26,262 nucleotides of DNA from Mnemiopsis leidyi (GCA_000226015.1 JH154264.1:58488-84749), one strand, 5' to 3'; shown: positions 1 to 9,699, numbered from the stretch's first letter. Translations and numbers: made by a program. Notes: a model not told the origin generated them from the sequence alone.

Positions 1-2
<2 letters not shown>

Positions 3-87
<85 letters not shown>
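3..87. repeat. (AG)n microsatellite, about 42 units
   Basis: An uninterrupted AG dinucleotide run at the left edge, starting after GT and ending at AGATCTAC. It is a simple-sequence repeat with no coding meaning. Length polymorphism and assembly slippage are likely. Confidence 0.97.
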
Positions 88-90
<3 letters not shown>

Positions 91-2689
91 ACAGTATGGT
101 AGCACATACATTACACAACGTTATGTTATAATCTATATTTAGAAGTATACACACCATGTGAACGTCTGAGGCTGGCCAGTATGATTATGAGAAAACATAA
201 TGCTACAACCCTACCCCTGGTAGGTATTGACTATTGGGTCGCACCTTCCTACTTTCCCACAACACAGTTTCCTTACATACAAAACGATAATCCGCAATTG
301 TTATGCGCGGCGAGGTATCTGAAAATTGCCCCTCATCTGACAATAAGAAAGTGTAACAGTAGAAATTTCTATTGTCTAGACCTGCTCTCACGCTTTTATC
401 GCGTGCGCGAGACAGAGCCCTGTTTTGTCGGCGCGTTTTAAAAAACAAATGATAGCAGTAGCGTTATTGTTATTAAAACGATTTGAACATTTACACATTG
501 GGCATCTTTACATACCACCAATCAGTTGTTGTGTTCCATAACAGGTGCAAGAATATTTCAGATTGTCTAAAAATCAAAAGTGTTCCCCCTTTCAGAGATA
601 AAAAGCAACTTTCCTCACAGAAATTTCCTCAATTGCTTTTCGCAAAACTTTACTCCCACATAACTCATCGAATGAATCTTGAGCAGAGCGTTATTATCAT
701 AACTTTAAGACAGGAGGTTGGTAGGATAGTTCGGCTGTCACTTTCTAACAATTATGAAATTGGATCGTTTATTAGATGTAACCCGTAACATTGCATAATC
801 AACTAGTTATATTTTCTCGCCTACCACACTACCTCCTACCACTTCTTAATTCTTCCTTTCGCTACTTCTTCACACTTCTTCTTCACACTTCTGTGTTATC
901 CCTATCTGTACAAGTTCAAGTTAGAAAACAATACAAACGCCTCTCTTAATCTTCACGTCCAGATAAGGCTCCATCACCGTGGACAAGCTGGCTACACAAA
1001 GCCAGTGGGAAGACCTGATAGAAAGCTGGGGCACCGCACTGAACATCACGTACAATGCGCGCGCCCTCATCAAACCTTCCCTCTCTCTCTCACTCTTACA
1101 ACTCACATGTTATCAGGCTATCTCTAACTCGCTGTTATGTTACTTTGTCTGAGATAACATGACTTCTCATCATTAGGATAGAAAATTATGTTGGTTTATT
1201 TTTAGTAGCATTTGTGATATTAGGCTCCGTGGCTGTGGTGGCTGGCCTGCAGAACGAGAAATGTGACATGATCTTGTGAGGAAGATGCAACAGAAGTCAA
1301 CATAGGTTACGTCTCAATACAGGTTCTATACTGCAAGTTGCAACAATATACATTTACAACAATACATTTAAAACACGCCACACTGCTGCATACTCGTAAG
1401 GCCATAACAGTCTAGTCTACATTATACATCTACATGAAACATCTACATTAGTACATCTACTAACTACTTTGAATACTGTAGACGTGTCATCCAAGAAATT
1501 ACTCTCCTCATAAACGGAATTCATTGCAATGTTCTACTGTGCGCAACATTACTCAGATTTTTGCCCTGTAACAGGTCAACTTGACATCACGTGACCAATA
1601 CATCGCTCTCTGATTGGCCAACCATGACAGCAGGGGCACCTGTTGTAGCTCCTCCTTTAACTGTTGCACAACAAGGGGGCACAATCAAGGCGGGGCCGAG
1701 CTAGATGGAGAAGAGGAGGTTGCAGACTTTGTGAGTGGACTCTATTCCGACCTCGCCCACCTGGATATTCAATATCTAATGTGGGGATCCACGTGCAGTA
1801 CCCGCTGCTCCAAGAGAGATATATGCAATAATTATCCTAATCCATTATTCTAATTTAATGACATTAAATCTTGAGGACAATAGAGGACGGTTTAATCGTC
1901 ATTAAACAACTCCACCTACATGATGCATTATTCATCAATTACTAAGCATGATCATGGCCCGACCCAGGTGGAGCTGCCTATCAAAAACACGCCTTGCCGG
2001 CTACTGGACACCGAATTTCCGTGTTGAACCATCCTCAGTCGGCCAGCACGTTCGACCACGGCCGACAAAAATGACAATTATTTGCCCGTTCCTGATGGCT
2101 GGGCGGGCAATTACGTGCAAGTTTCCAAGCGAGGAGTGAGGGCGGGCTGATGACTGGGAGAAACTCATGTCCGGCTGATGGATTAACTTTTACGTAAGTA
2201 AACTTGCAAACTAGTCGGATGCCTGACTGACTTGATGTAGCGACGTCAATGTTCGGACAGGTAATTGGTGGCGGTAATCGGCCGAGATCGCAAACGCTCT
2301 GCTCATTCAGTAGTACCAATGTCTTTCTTTTGAACAGAAAAATTCTCCATAGATAATTTAGACATATCAAAATTTAGATTGGTAAGACTCGGCTGAGGAG
2401 GCAATTCTTATCCCAGATCTTAAAAGAATCAAACAGCTAAGTAAAAACGAAATTCCCGTACAACAATTTTGTCGAAGTTTTGGTTTTCAGGAGAGTTCTA
2501 AGTCTAGGAAAGGAGCGGTTGCCACTCGGTGATCATGGTGCCACGCTGTGCTGACGCGTGCTCCCAGTGGGCCTGGCCGTGTCCAGGAGCTGTGTTAGAG
2601 AGGATGACGCGACCCATGAGAAGGTAGGAGGTAGATCGGGAGTTACGTAGGTGATCTCGGACCTGGAGGAGGAGGAAAGATTAGTTCAT
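88..2689. other. Intergenic or unassigned; GC-raised patch near 0.96-2.3 kb
   Basis: No gene is recognised here. Short open frames at 181-441 (plus) and 203-448 (minus) overlap each other and resemble nothing known. Base composition rises in GC around 960-1090, 1650-1800 and 1960-2300, and those stretches read as protein-like in at least one frame, but no family is recognisable and the frames do not join cleanly. A CACGTG E-box (1588-1593) lies about 20 bases from an inverted CCAAT box (ATTGG at 1613-1617). This is promoter-like but unsupported by a downstream gene. Confidence 0.5.
967..1279 (+). other. Candidate exon pair of an unidentified gene (weak)
   Basis: Two plus-strand coding-like segments. 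The first is open from 967 (just after a TAA) to about 1149 and includes the stretches DKLATQSQWEDLIESWGTAL and NITYNARALIKPS; NIT would be an N-glycosylation sequon. The second begins after a good acceptor (TTTATTTTTAG, ending 1205) and reads AFVILGSVAVVAGLQNEKC before a TGA at 1277-1279. A join from 1108 (weak donor GTTATC) to 1206 would preserve frame and create a hydrophobic segment near the C terminus. I recognise no family. A minus-strand frame over the first segment is also open, so even the strand is uncertain. Confidence 0.2.
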
Positions 2690-3320
2690 GTTGAAAAAGA
2701 TGACATTGAAGGGATTTGAGTTGAAAGTAGAGGGGGTTAATGTTGAAAATATATAGGGTTAGAGTTGAAAAATATTGGGGGTTGGTGTTGAAAATATAGG
2801 GGGTTAGTGTTGAAAACATAGGGGGTATTGTTGAAAATATTGGGGTTAGTGTTGAAAATAGAGGGGGTTGGAGTTGAAAATATAGGGGGTTAGTGTTGAA
2901 AACATAGGGGGTATTGTTGAAAATATTGGGGCAAGTGTTGAAAATATAGGGAGTTAGTGTTGAAAATAGAGGGGATTAGAGTTGAAATATAGGGGTTAGT
3001 GTTAAAAATATAGGGGGTTAGTGTTGAAAACATAGGGGGTATTGTTGAAAATATTGGGGTTAGTGTTGAAAATAGAGGGGGTTGGAGTTGAAAATATAGG
3101 GGTTAGCGTTGAAAAATATAGGTGATTATTGTTGAAAATATAGGAGGTTAGTGTTGAAAATATAGGGGGTAAATTTTGAAAATAGAGGTGGTTAATGTTG
3201 AAAATAGAGGGGGTTAATGTTGAAAGTAGAGGGGATTATCTGTTGAAATAGAGGGGGTTAGTGTTAAAATTAGAGGGGATTATCTGTTGAAATAGAGGGG
3301 GTTAGTGTTAAAATTAGAGG
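2690..3320. repeat. G-rich 21-22 bp minisatellite, left part
   Basis: About 28-30 head-to-tail degenerate copies of a unit close to GTTGAAAATATAGGGGGTTA plus GT. All G-runs of four or five are on the plus strand. Every frame is closed by stops (TAG in GGTTAGT), so it is not coding. A variant block containing TGAAAACATAGGGGGTATTG recurs at 2811, 2897 and 3025, showing that multi-unit blocks were duplicated within the array. It probably forms the left half of one array that resumes at 4121. Confidence 0.93.
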
Positions 3321-4120
3321 CGTAAATGTGTTTTGTCTGTGGGACGTGGGCACTCACTTTGCCTCCCCGTTATGACAAGGAGGCTACATCCGCCTTGTGG
3401 CTAACGTCTTATGGAGCTCCTCCGGATTGCAGGCATAGACCGGACCCGGCTGGGCTGGGGGTTCGCCAGGTTGGTACTTCCTGAGGACATAACGTGGTTA
3501 TGGCCCTGGTGGATCGGTGATGTCCCGAAAGACATCTACCATAGTGATCCGTCATTTTAGGACTCCTAGAACCCATTGGGAGTCAGGTGTCGAGACACCC
3601 TTCCGGAATAGTGGTAGTGAATACTACTAGGAACTACCACCGCATTTTGCTTGCGGTCCTGCTAGGTGATCCTCGGCGTTGAGGCTTGCGATTGGTGTGT
3701 GAGGGGATCTAGTGTGGTACTGGTATTACTCGATCTAGTGTAATTTGCCTGGAGTTATGTCTTGGGTTTGACATATCCTTGTTGGGAGGTGTTTGTTTTT
3801 TACTGCGTGCGCCCTGCAGACTGCGCGCTTTCATATGATGCTGATAGGGGGCGTTTTTCCATGGTTGTATCTGATATTTGGCGTATTGTTAAAGGCACAT
3901 TTCTGAGTTAGCTTTAACCAGCACCCCTTGGCTGGTTTTGTTTGATGTTCCACTGTCCGTGGCGGAGGATTATAATTGATACACTCATCAGATGAGCGGC
4001 TACAAGACGACTAACGGCGGTTGATGGAGTGACGGAGTGTTACCCGCAACTCCAGGGGCATCAGCCAAAAGTCCCGCGGCAACGGGAGCCCTCAGAACAA
4101 GGGGCTGGCACAAGGGTCCA
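3321..4120. mobile_element. Unclassified ~800 bp insertion splitting the minisatellite
   Basis: A non-repetitive, GC-richer block with the G-rich minisatellite on both sides. It runs from CGTAAATGTGTTTTGTCTG to GGCACAAGGGTCCA. No open frame of note is present. It contains short inverted repeats, such as GGTGTC-GA-GACACC near 3587. The flanks AAAATTAGAGG (left) and AAAATAGAGG (right) could be a target-site duplication, but they are also the normal minisatellite unit, so this is not diagnostic. It could be a 5'-UTR-like fragment of a non-LTR element, a SINE-like or non-autonomous element, or ancestral sequence between two arrays. I cannot assign a family. Confidence 0.45.
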
Positions 4121-4369
4121 TGAAAATAGAGGGAGTTAATGTTGAATATATAGGGGTTAGTGTTGAAAATAGAGGCGGTTTGAGTTGAAAATAAAGGGGG
4201 TTAATTTTGAAAATAAAAGGGGTTATAGTTGAATAAAAGAGAGGGCAAATGTTGAATATAGAGGGGTTTATTGTTAAAATGGAGGGGTTTATTGTTTTTT
4301 TTATTGAAATCTTTCAAATCAATCAATTACATTTTTTTTAAATGGAGGGGGTAGTGTAAAAAAAGGAGG
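4121..4369. repeat. G-rich minisatellite, right part, more degenerate
   Basis: The same unit family as at 2690-3320 resumes, for example GAAAATAGAGGGAGTTAATG and GAATATATAGGGGTTAGTG. It decays after about 4295 into T-rich sequence, with two last GGAGGGGG-type remnants near 4345 and 4365. Orientation matches the left part, which supports a single array interrupted by the 3321-4120 block. Confidence 0.85.
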
Positions 4370-5826
4370 GAGCAACAAGCAGAGTCTACAACAAGGCTGG
4401 TGCTAGGTAAAGTAACTACAATATAACCTTAAACCTTACACGCCAGTTAACGAGACAGTTTCTAGATAACTTTAACTTTTTCCTCAAAAAAACTTTTAAA
4501 AAAACTTTTAGAAAAATCACTGGCAATCGTCATAGTCGTCGAATATTTATAAGATCGCTATTTATGAGTTATGCTAGGGAGGGATTATGAATGAGCCCTT
4601 TACAAAAATTTCACAGGGAGGTGATAAGAAATGGCCAAGATAGCACCACCTGAATGAATTTTTGGTAAACCAATTCTGCAAGTTCCACCTTCAAAGAAAC
4701 TGTGAGCAGGTGGTAAAGGATTAAATTCTGAACTTTCCGACCACTTTTGCAACCGCCATCTTTCTTCCATATATTATGTGTCAAAAGGTGCTTTATTTTA
4801 TAAAGGTTCAAACTTAATTAAAGCACAAGTCTTTGGTTGGCTGTAGCTCCAAGGCTTTGTCTTGTTAAATAAAATAATCTCCAGAAGAAATACAGAGAGA
4901 ACAAGTGTTCGCCCCCGGACCAGTGTAAAAAATTGACAAATTCTTGAGATTGCTGTTTGGATCCTTAACTATGTATTAAGGAATTTGTTGAAATGAGAGC
5001 ACAATTTCTAGATCTAATGCTCAGCTGTGTCAATGATAGGATTTGATTACAGTAGGTGCAATTGCTTCCAGAAGGCACTTATTAATTCATTCTAGAAAAT
5101 AATCATCGTGGTTTAGGAGGTATACAAACCAGGTGCGACAAAATAAAGAACTAAAGTATAACAGAACTATTTTCTGCATTTGGCCTAATATGCTAATATT
5201 CCCTCATATTATAGAAATTACAAATAACATGGAGCGTAGATTAGTGAGAAATAAAAACATGTGAAATAACGATATACCTCTATCGTAATGGAAGTTTCAC
5301 ATAGGAGGGTGTTTTTCGGGAGGTCAAGGGTGAAAAATTCCTGCAAGAGAAGAATATTAGCGTCATAAACATAATTGGCATTCCAATCCTAAATATTTAA
5401 AATAATAGGTAATGTATTTAGTAATAGGTAACATATATAATAATGGGTAATCCAATATGACATCTGTTTTACACTACAGCACATGGGACGTGACCCGAGG
5501 CAATCACGTACATTTATGAAGACTCCGACAAAGTCAACAGTTTCTATTGTTCAACAACATATAGTAGGTATAGTTCAACAACATAAAGTAGAGTCGGAGA
5601 ATCATTTCTACTTTTGTAAAGGAGCACAATGCATAACGGGAAGAAAGCCGTCTGGCTTCATCATTGTCTTGAAAATTGAACTTTTCATTTACCCACCTCC
5701 CAAATAGGCGATCTGTTGATGGCTTCTGCGATACAAGTTTTCTTCTTGTGGATCAACTCAGATCCAACGTGAACAAGTATCCGACAGTACGGTTCTGAAG
5801 AAGGGCGTGTAGTGAAAACGCTAAGT
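4370..5826. other. Non-coding stretch, nothing recognised
   Basis: AT-rich sequence with only short unrecognised open frames, such as 4611-4811 minus and 5483-5707 plus. Small local motifs include a doubled A-run/ACTTTTA near 4485-4515 and three GTAATAGGTAA-like words near 5405-5450. I see no exon with convincing splice sites. Confidence 0.5.
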
Positions 5827-5896
5827 CATCATTAAACATCATTAAACATCATTAAACATCTTTAAACATCTTTAAACATCTTTAAACATCATCAAA
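5827..5896. repeat. Tandem decamer CATCATTAAA / CATCTTTAAA, 7 copies
   Basis: Seven exact-length 10 bp units: three CATCATTAAA, then three CATCTTTAAA, then CATCATCAAA. The two variants are grouped in blocks rather than mixed, so copies spread by block slippage after the A-to-T change. Not coding. Confidence 0.95.
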
Positions 5897-5948
5897 GTAA
5901 TTTTTCACTTTTCGTTATCTTAACCGTTATCGGCGCGAAGTTTTTCAG

Positions 5949-6070
5949 TTAACAGCCCCCTTTTAATCGGAATGAGGAAAATTTACCACCCTAGTAATAA
6001 GTCTTTTGTTAGAATCTTTGGCCGGGTTATGCTGGACGAACAAATTAACCGGTTCATTATGATTGTTCAG
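5949..6070 (+). other. Orphan exon-like segment with strong splice sites
   Basis: A 122 bp segment bounded by a good acceptor (AAGTTTTTCAG, ending 5948) and a consensus donor (CAG|GTAAGT, GT at 6071). Only one frame is open, entering with two bases and leaving in phase 0. It includes an ATG at 5972 followed by MRKIYHPSNKSFVRIFG, then RVMLDEQINRFIMIVQ. The product is not recognised and no partner exon was found on either side. It could be an internal coding exon, an untranslated or non-coding RNA exon, or chance. It lies on the strand opposite to the synaptotagmin-like gene. Confidence 0.22.
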
Positions 6071-7593
6071 GTAAGTTAGCAGGAAAACGTTTGACTTTTT
6101 GGGGTATGTGCTACGGTGTGTGCTTCTTCCTGACTAATAAAGCATTATTTGATAATGAAAAATTACATCTCTATCTAAATTTATTTGGTATTTAAGCCAA
6201 ATGGTGTAGAAGTCTGTTGTTTATAGCCAACAATTTAACGATGGCTAACAATTTTATAACACTCTACGTACCACTTAATTTTGCGTTCTACGTAGTCTGA
6301 AACCTTTTTACGAAGAATGTACATGTTTAGCCTGCAACGTGACTTTAAAAAGTGGATGTATTGGGGGTACAATTTGAGGTTACAACTCTAATATCTACGC
6401 ATGTATACACTATCATGGAAGGACGGGTTGCTTTCTCCAAAAGAACAAAAAAGACAGTCCAAATTTGAAATTTGCTATTAAATTAACATATAACCCTTAT
6501 GGGCTATGGCACACTGAGCCAGGCACAGCTTCAAGTAGTTTTAAAACTTACAATACAAAATTCGAAGTAAGGAGAAGTGAACTAAATAGCTTTGATCGTC
6601 CTCATGCTGTTTTGGCACCTGCCAACGAAAAAAGCTCCTGGCCATGTTAATTGAAGTGCAGTGACTTGATAAAAATGTTTCTTGTGAGTTTCTAGTTGGT
6701 TATTAACTTTCATTACTTGTTAATGGTGACTTGCAAATGGCAAGATACCACTTTGTATTTGGTGACAGGTGTAAGATGCACTGATAATTGATATACTTCT
6801 TCTGCACTCACAGACCTGAATATTTGCCTAGCCTGGCGAACTCAGAGGAAATCCTTGCTGTACAGCATGTGAAAACAAGGAATGAAAACTTGAGGTTTTC
6901 GTGATTTTCAATCTTCAGTGCAACCTTCATCCAACCGAATTCATGTTGTAGTTTTTCTATGTAGTGCGCTAACATTTTTCACAGAAGTTACAGCAATGAA
7001 AATTCATCAGGGCGTCGCTTGAGCCATTAGGGCGATCTAGGCAGCAATCAATGGTTTATATTGCGGTTTCCAAGACAGCCAGTAAAAGATAAAACTTAAC
7101 ATGATGCTGCCACAAAACGGCGTTTATCATTGCCCAACTCCTAGAGATCCTTAGCGGCACATCAGAGAAACTCTGTTTTCGACAAATGAGCGCCATATTG
7201 CGCAATTTTGTGGTCCCATTTGAAACAACATTGTTTGGAGAACGGTTCATTGGAAATGAAAAGGAAGATTGCAAATGTTTGTACACGTGATAAGGATCAT
7301 GAGGAGTGATTTAAACTGACAGGTGTCTCTTTATAAGCTCCCACCTTCATACCATGGCCGGCTGCTGCCGGCTCTCCCATTGATCAGCTCATTGTGGACT
7401 AACTCTCAGAGAGATAGAGAGAGAGCTGAGGAAATCGTTCTAGAACATTCGATTGTTTCGACAGACACAGCCTCCTGTAAAACAGCTAGATACACCCTTA
7501 CATCAGGTCATACACGCCAGTTAAAGAGACTTAGTACATTTAATTGTGTAATGGTAGGTATATTAGTTTGGGTGGAGCAAGTATAATGAGGGC

Positions 7594-7665
7594 CACGTGA
7601 CGGCCACGCCTACACGTTAAACACAGGACGCGCATACCACGTGCAAATCACGTGATTAGCACGTG
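7594..7665. promoter_or_regulatory. Cluster of four CACGTG E-boxes, three spaced at 11 bp
   Basis: Perfect palindromic CACGTG sites lie at 7594-7599, 7638-7643, 7649-7654 and 7660-7665. The last three start exactly 11 bp apart, about one helical turn, so they would face the same side of the DNA. CACGTG is the canonical site for bHLH-ZIP factors (USF, Myc/Max, MITF/TFE and relatives). It may be an enhancer or promoter element. No start site is visible next to it. Confidence 0.5.
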
Positions 7666-7889
7666 GGTTACTAAGTAACGGCTCATCCCGTGTGGTGTGC
7701 CGTGTGTATGTGTGTATTGCTCATTATGAGAAGGAGAGGGAGGACCCGTCACTGGTCGCAATAATAAGATCGCACAAACTACGGATCTGATGAGCTGATG
7801 TTGGGGGTGAGCGGTGTACCCCATTTAAAACGGCCCTGCTCAGCCAGGCCCAGGACAGATCGGTGCAAACACAGATGTACAAAGTGAGA

Positions 7890-7947
7890 GGTCCCGCCCC
7901 AATAGAACAATAGGAACATCTCACTGTGCAGTACAATAGGGCGGGAC
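7890..7947. repeat. GC-box inverted repeat
   Basis: GGTCCCGCCCC (7890-7900) is mirrored by AGGGCGGGACC (ending 7948), with about 36 bases between. Both arms contain Sp/KLF-type GGGCGG cores in an AT-rich setting. It may be a small foldback remnant or a regulatory element. Confidence 0.5.
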
Positions 7948-8556
7948 CAGATCACTCTATACCTGCTTATGTCGCGTTAGAAACTTTATTACCGGCCAAC
8001 AACAGTTGTAGATGTACACAAGCACCTGTGCAAAACATTCAGGAACGAATCTCGCTCCTGTTTTCTCTGTGTAACAATGGAGTGCGTTTCAACCGGAAAG
8101 GAACAATGTGATCCGACTCCGGGAGTGTATAAAAGTAATGATAGTGCGCAGGAGCGGCTTGATCGCCGGATCTGGATATGGTTTAATTGTATTGATGAGA
8201 AGTTACTGGTCTGCCGAGCAAGTCAATATAAATTCCGACGTGTAGCCGTAGTGGCTTGGTGGTACACCCACACAACAAATCCATTGTTTGGTAGCACACA
8301 TGATTGAGGTATTGTAGTGTGTCCAGTGTTGCTCAAATCTCAACAATTCAGGAATATCATGCAACAACTGGGCTTAAGTTTGAATGCGAGTATAATTGAT
8401 TTAACTGGACAAAATTGAAAATGTAAGGTTCGTTGCACATTTTTCTTGGAATTCTACGTAAAATCATGAAACATTTAATTAATTCGTAATTTATTCGATC
8501 GCCTCATTCGTAACTGCTATGAACACCCATTCGCTAAAATAAACTAAGAGTCTTAC

Positions 8557-8665
8557 CGAGTGTGCCGGACATGTCAACAGGAACTAATCCTTCTGCTTTT
8601 ATAATCCCGATACGCAGAGTTTCCGAGGCTATACTGACTGCAACTTGAATAGCTCCAAAGTGCTC
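8557..8665 (-). CDS. Synaptotagmin-like exon 2: start of C2B
   Basis: A 109 bp exon (36 codons plus 1 base) between acceptor CCCTTAG and donor G|GTAAGA. It reads EHFGAIQVAVSIASETLRI then GIIKAEGLVPVDMSGTL. This matches the first two to three strands of a synaptotagmin C2B domain (family pattern: GELLVSLSY, then LTVVIIKAKNL, then a loop-1 Asp). Asp311 is the retained loop-1 acid. The next exon should begin with two bases completing a Gly/Ala/Asp/Glu/Val codon and then a DPYVK-like motif; it was not located. Confidence 0.78.
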
Positions 8666-9699
8666 CTAAGGGTATATTGCGTATTGAAACGTTAAATTCA
8701 AATATAAACTTAATTTGCTAATTCATATATATGTTGCAGTACTTCTGCCGATTTTAATAACATGATAAATTTCGTGAACAGATAAAGACCATCACTACAT
8801 GTCTGTATTTGGAAACGAAAAATAGTACTAATTCTGATGAAGATATTGTATCATCAAACCTGAGATTCTCTATAAGGAATAATGTGTCGCTTCAAAGACA
8901 GCGGTTTATCTTCATCTTTGAAATCATAGTCTCCCAGATTAATATTGACTTTGCCGATACACAGATGCCTTGTGTTAGACTTATAATCGTACACCTGCAA
9001 GCTCAGAGACTTGGTTCTCACTTCACGTGAGCCGACCCCAAACAAAAAGTCTTCGTCACACACAAAGAGAGTGTTATTGCGCTTCACCCTCGTGGTTTGC
9101 CGATTGCCCCGCTTATATTCGGGCAGCAGGTGAAGTTTCACATAGGGATTGACGGCTAAGTTCTCGACGAGGTTGAGCTGCACCTCACCTACCCTTACAG
9201 CGAGTCTGTTAGCGAAATGATAAAATTTTATAGAGCAGACAATTGTCCCGCAGGTTGAGGCTTCAAGAGGTGCAAAATGAGATAACCGACGTTGATCTGG
9301 TTCCGAAGTAAATGAAAATTGAGATTCAGAATCAGAGTCTTGCGCAACTGATTTGTAGATGACCTTACTCTGAGGAACGATATCGACATAAGATGATTTG
9401 ATAGAGTCGTTAAGAACATATGTTTCTGTTGGAACAGCGGCTGGGGGCTGCTCTTTTCTTTTTGAGAAGCTAAAAATGTTTTTATTTCCTATTCTTTCGC
9501 TGTTGTCACCTTTTTGATTGACACTGAGAAATGACAAAAAAGAAAATGGCAGATTGTCCCCGGCCCCACCTTCTGGCTCGTTTTCTTTCTGTCTCAAACA
9601 TTCGAAGCACAAAAACACCATGAAAACAAAAAAGATAAAAATAATAACACCAAGAACACACAGTAACACAGTTAGTTCGTCTGACAGAGATAGGGACAT
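8557..9699 (-). CDS. Synaptotagmin-like protein, 5' part (exons 1-2), partial
   Basis: Minus-strand gene, 317 residues recovered: exon 1 at 9699-8860 and exon 2 at 8665-8557, with a 194 bp intron between them in phase 0. Visible parts are a hydrophobic segment at residues 9-32 with Cys31 and Cys34 at its inner edge, a Ser/Asp-rich linker, C2A at about 151-272, and the start of C2B at about 282-317. This is the synaptotagmin plan: a single-pass vesicle or membrane protein with tandem cytosolic C2 domains that bind phospholipid and SNAREs. In C2A only one of the usual five acidic calcium ligands remains (Asp238); the SDPYVK position reads NPYVK (Asn184) and the loop-3 positions are Lys240 and Leu246. 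Calcium-independent membrane binding is therefore inferred. A basic strand (KRGNRQTTRVKR) is kept. The last exons were not found in the window. Exact synaptotagmin subtype is uncertain. Confidence 0.82.
8860..9699 (-). CDS. Synaptotagmin-like exon 1: TM, linker, C2A (280 codons)
   Basis: The ATG at 9699-9697 opens MSLSLSDELTVLLCVLGV and a long hydrophobic run. This start is favoured because it gives the usual short synaptotagmin N terminus with no signal peptide. Just upstream, another ATG is in a different frame and stops after three codons. The frame continues 840 bases to CAG at 8860. There a GTTTGA donor coincides with an in-frame TGA (8856-8854), so reading straight through would cut the protein off after C2A. 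C2A features are GTIVCSIKFYHFANRLAVRV, NPYVKLHLLPEYKRG and SLSLQVYDYKSNTRHLCIGK. A possible 5'-UTR acceptor (CATCCACTAG) precedes the start by about 40 bases. Confidence 0.85.

Larger units (their letters stand above)
6071..8556. other. Downstream of or intronic to the synaptotagmin-like gene; no exons found
   Basis: The missing C2B exons of the minus-strand gene should lie here or further left. I read the minus strand for the expected C2B core (an SDPYVK-type motif) and for splice-bounded frames and found none. The segment contains the E-box cluster (7594-7665), a GC-box inverted repeat (7891-7947) and several short unrecognised open frames. A TACACGCCAGTTAA word at about 7510 also occurs near 4438, followed in both places by GAGAC, so a dispersed repeat may be present. 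Confidence 0.45.

Noticed and set aside
181-448. Overlapping open frames on both strands near the left edge.
   Set aside because: They contradict each other, show no family resemblance and have no splice context; frames of this length are expected by chance.
2035-2370. 111-codon minus-strand frame.
   Set aside because: No recognisable domain or hydrophobic pattern. It lies in the GC-raised patch, where stop codons are rarer.
4611-4811. Minus-strand frame with neighbouring protein-like frames, suspected transposase or reverse-transcriptase remnant.
   Set aside because: No catalytic or family motif could be found in any of the three frames.
7760-7800. Minus-strand SDP(stop)FVRSY, at first sight the missing C2B DPYVK exon.
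   Set aside because: It contains a stop codon at the key Tyr, has no splice acceptor with the right phase, and does not continue as C2B.
7784-7830. CTGATGAG word resembling a hammerhead ribozyme core.
   Set aside because: The required CGAAA element and supporting stems are absent nearby.
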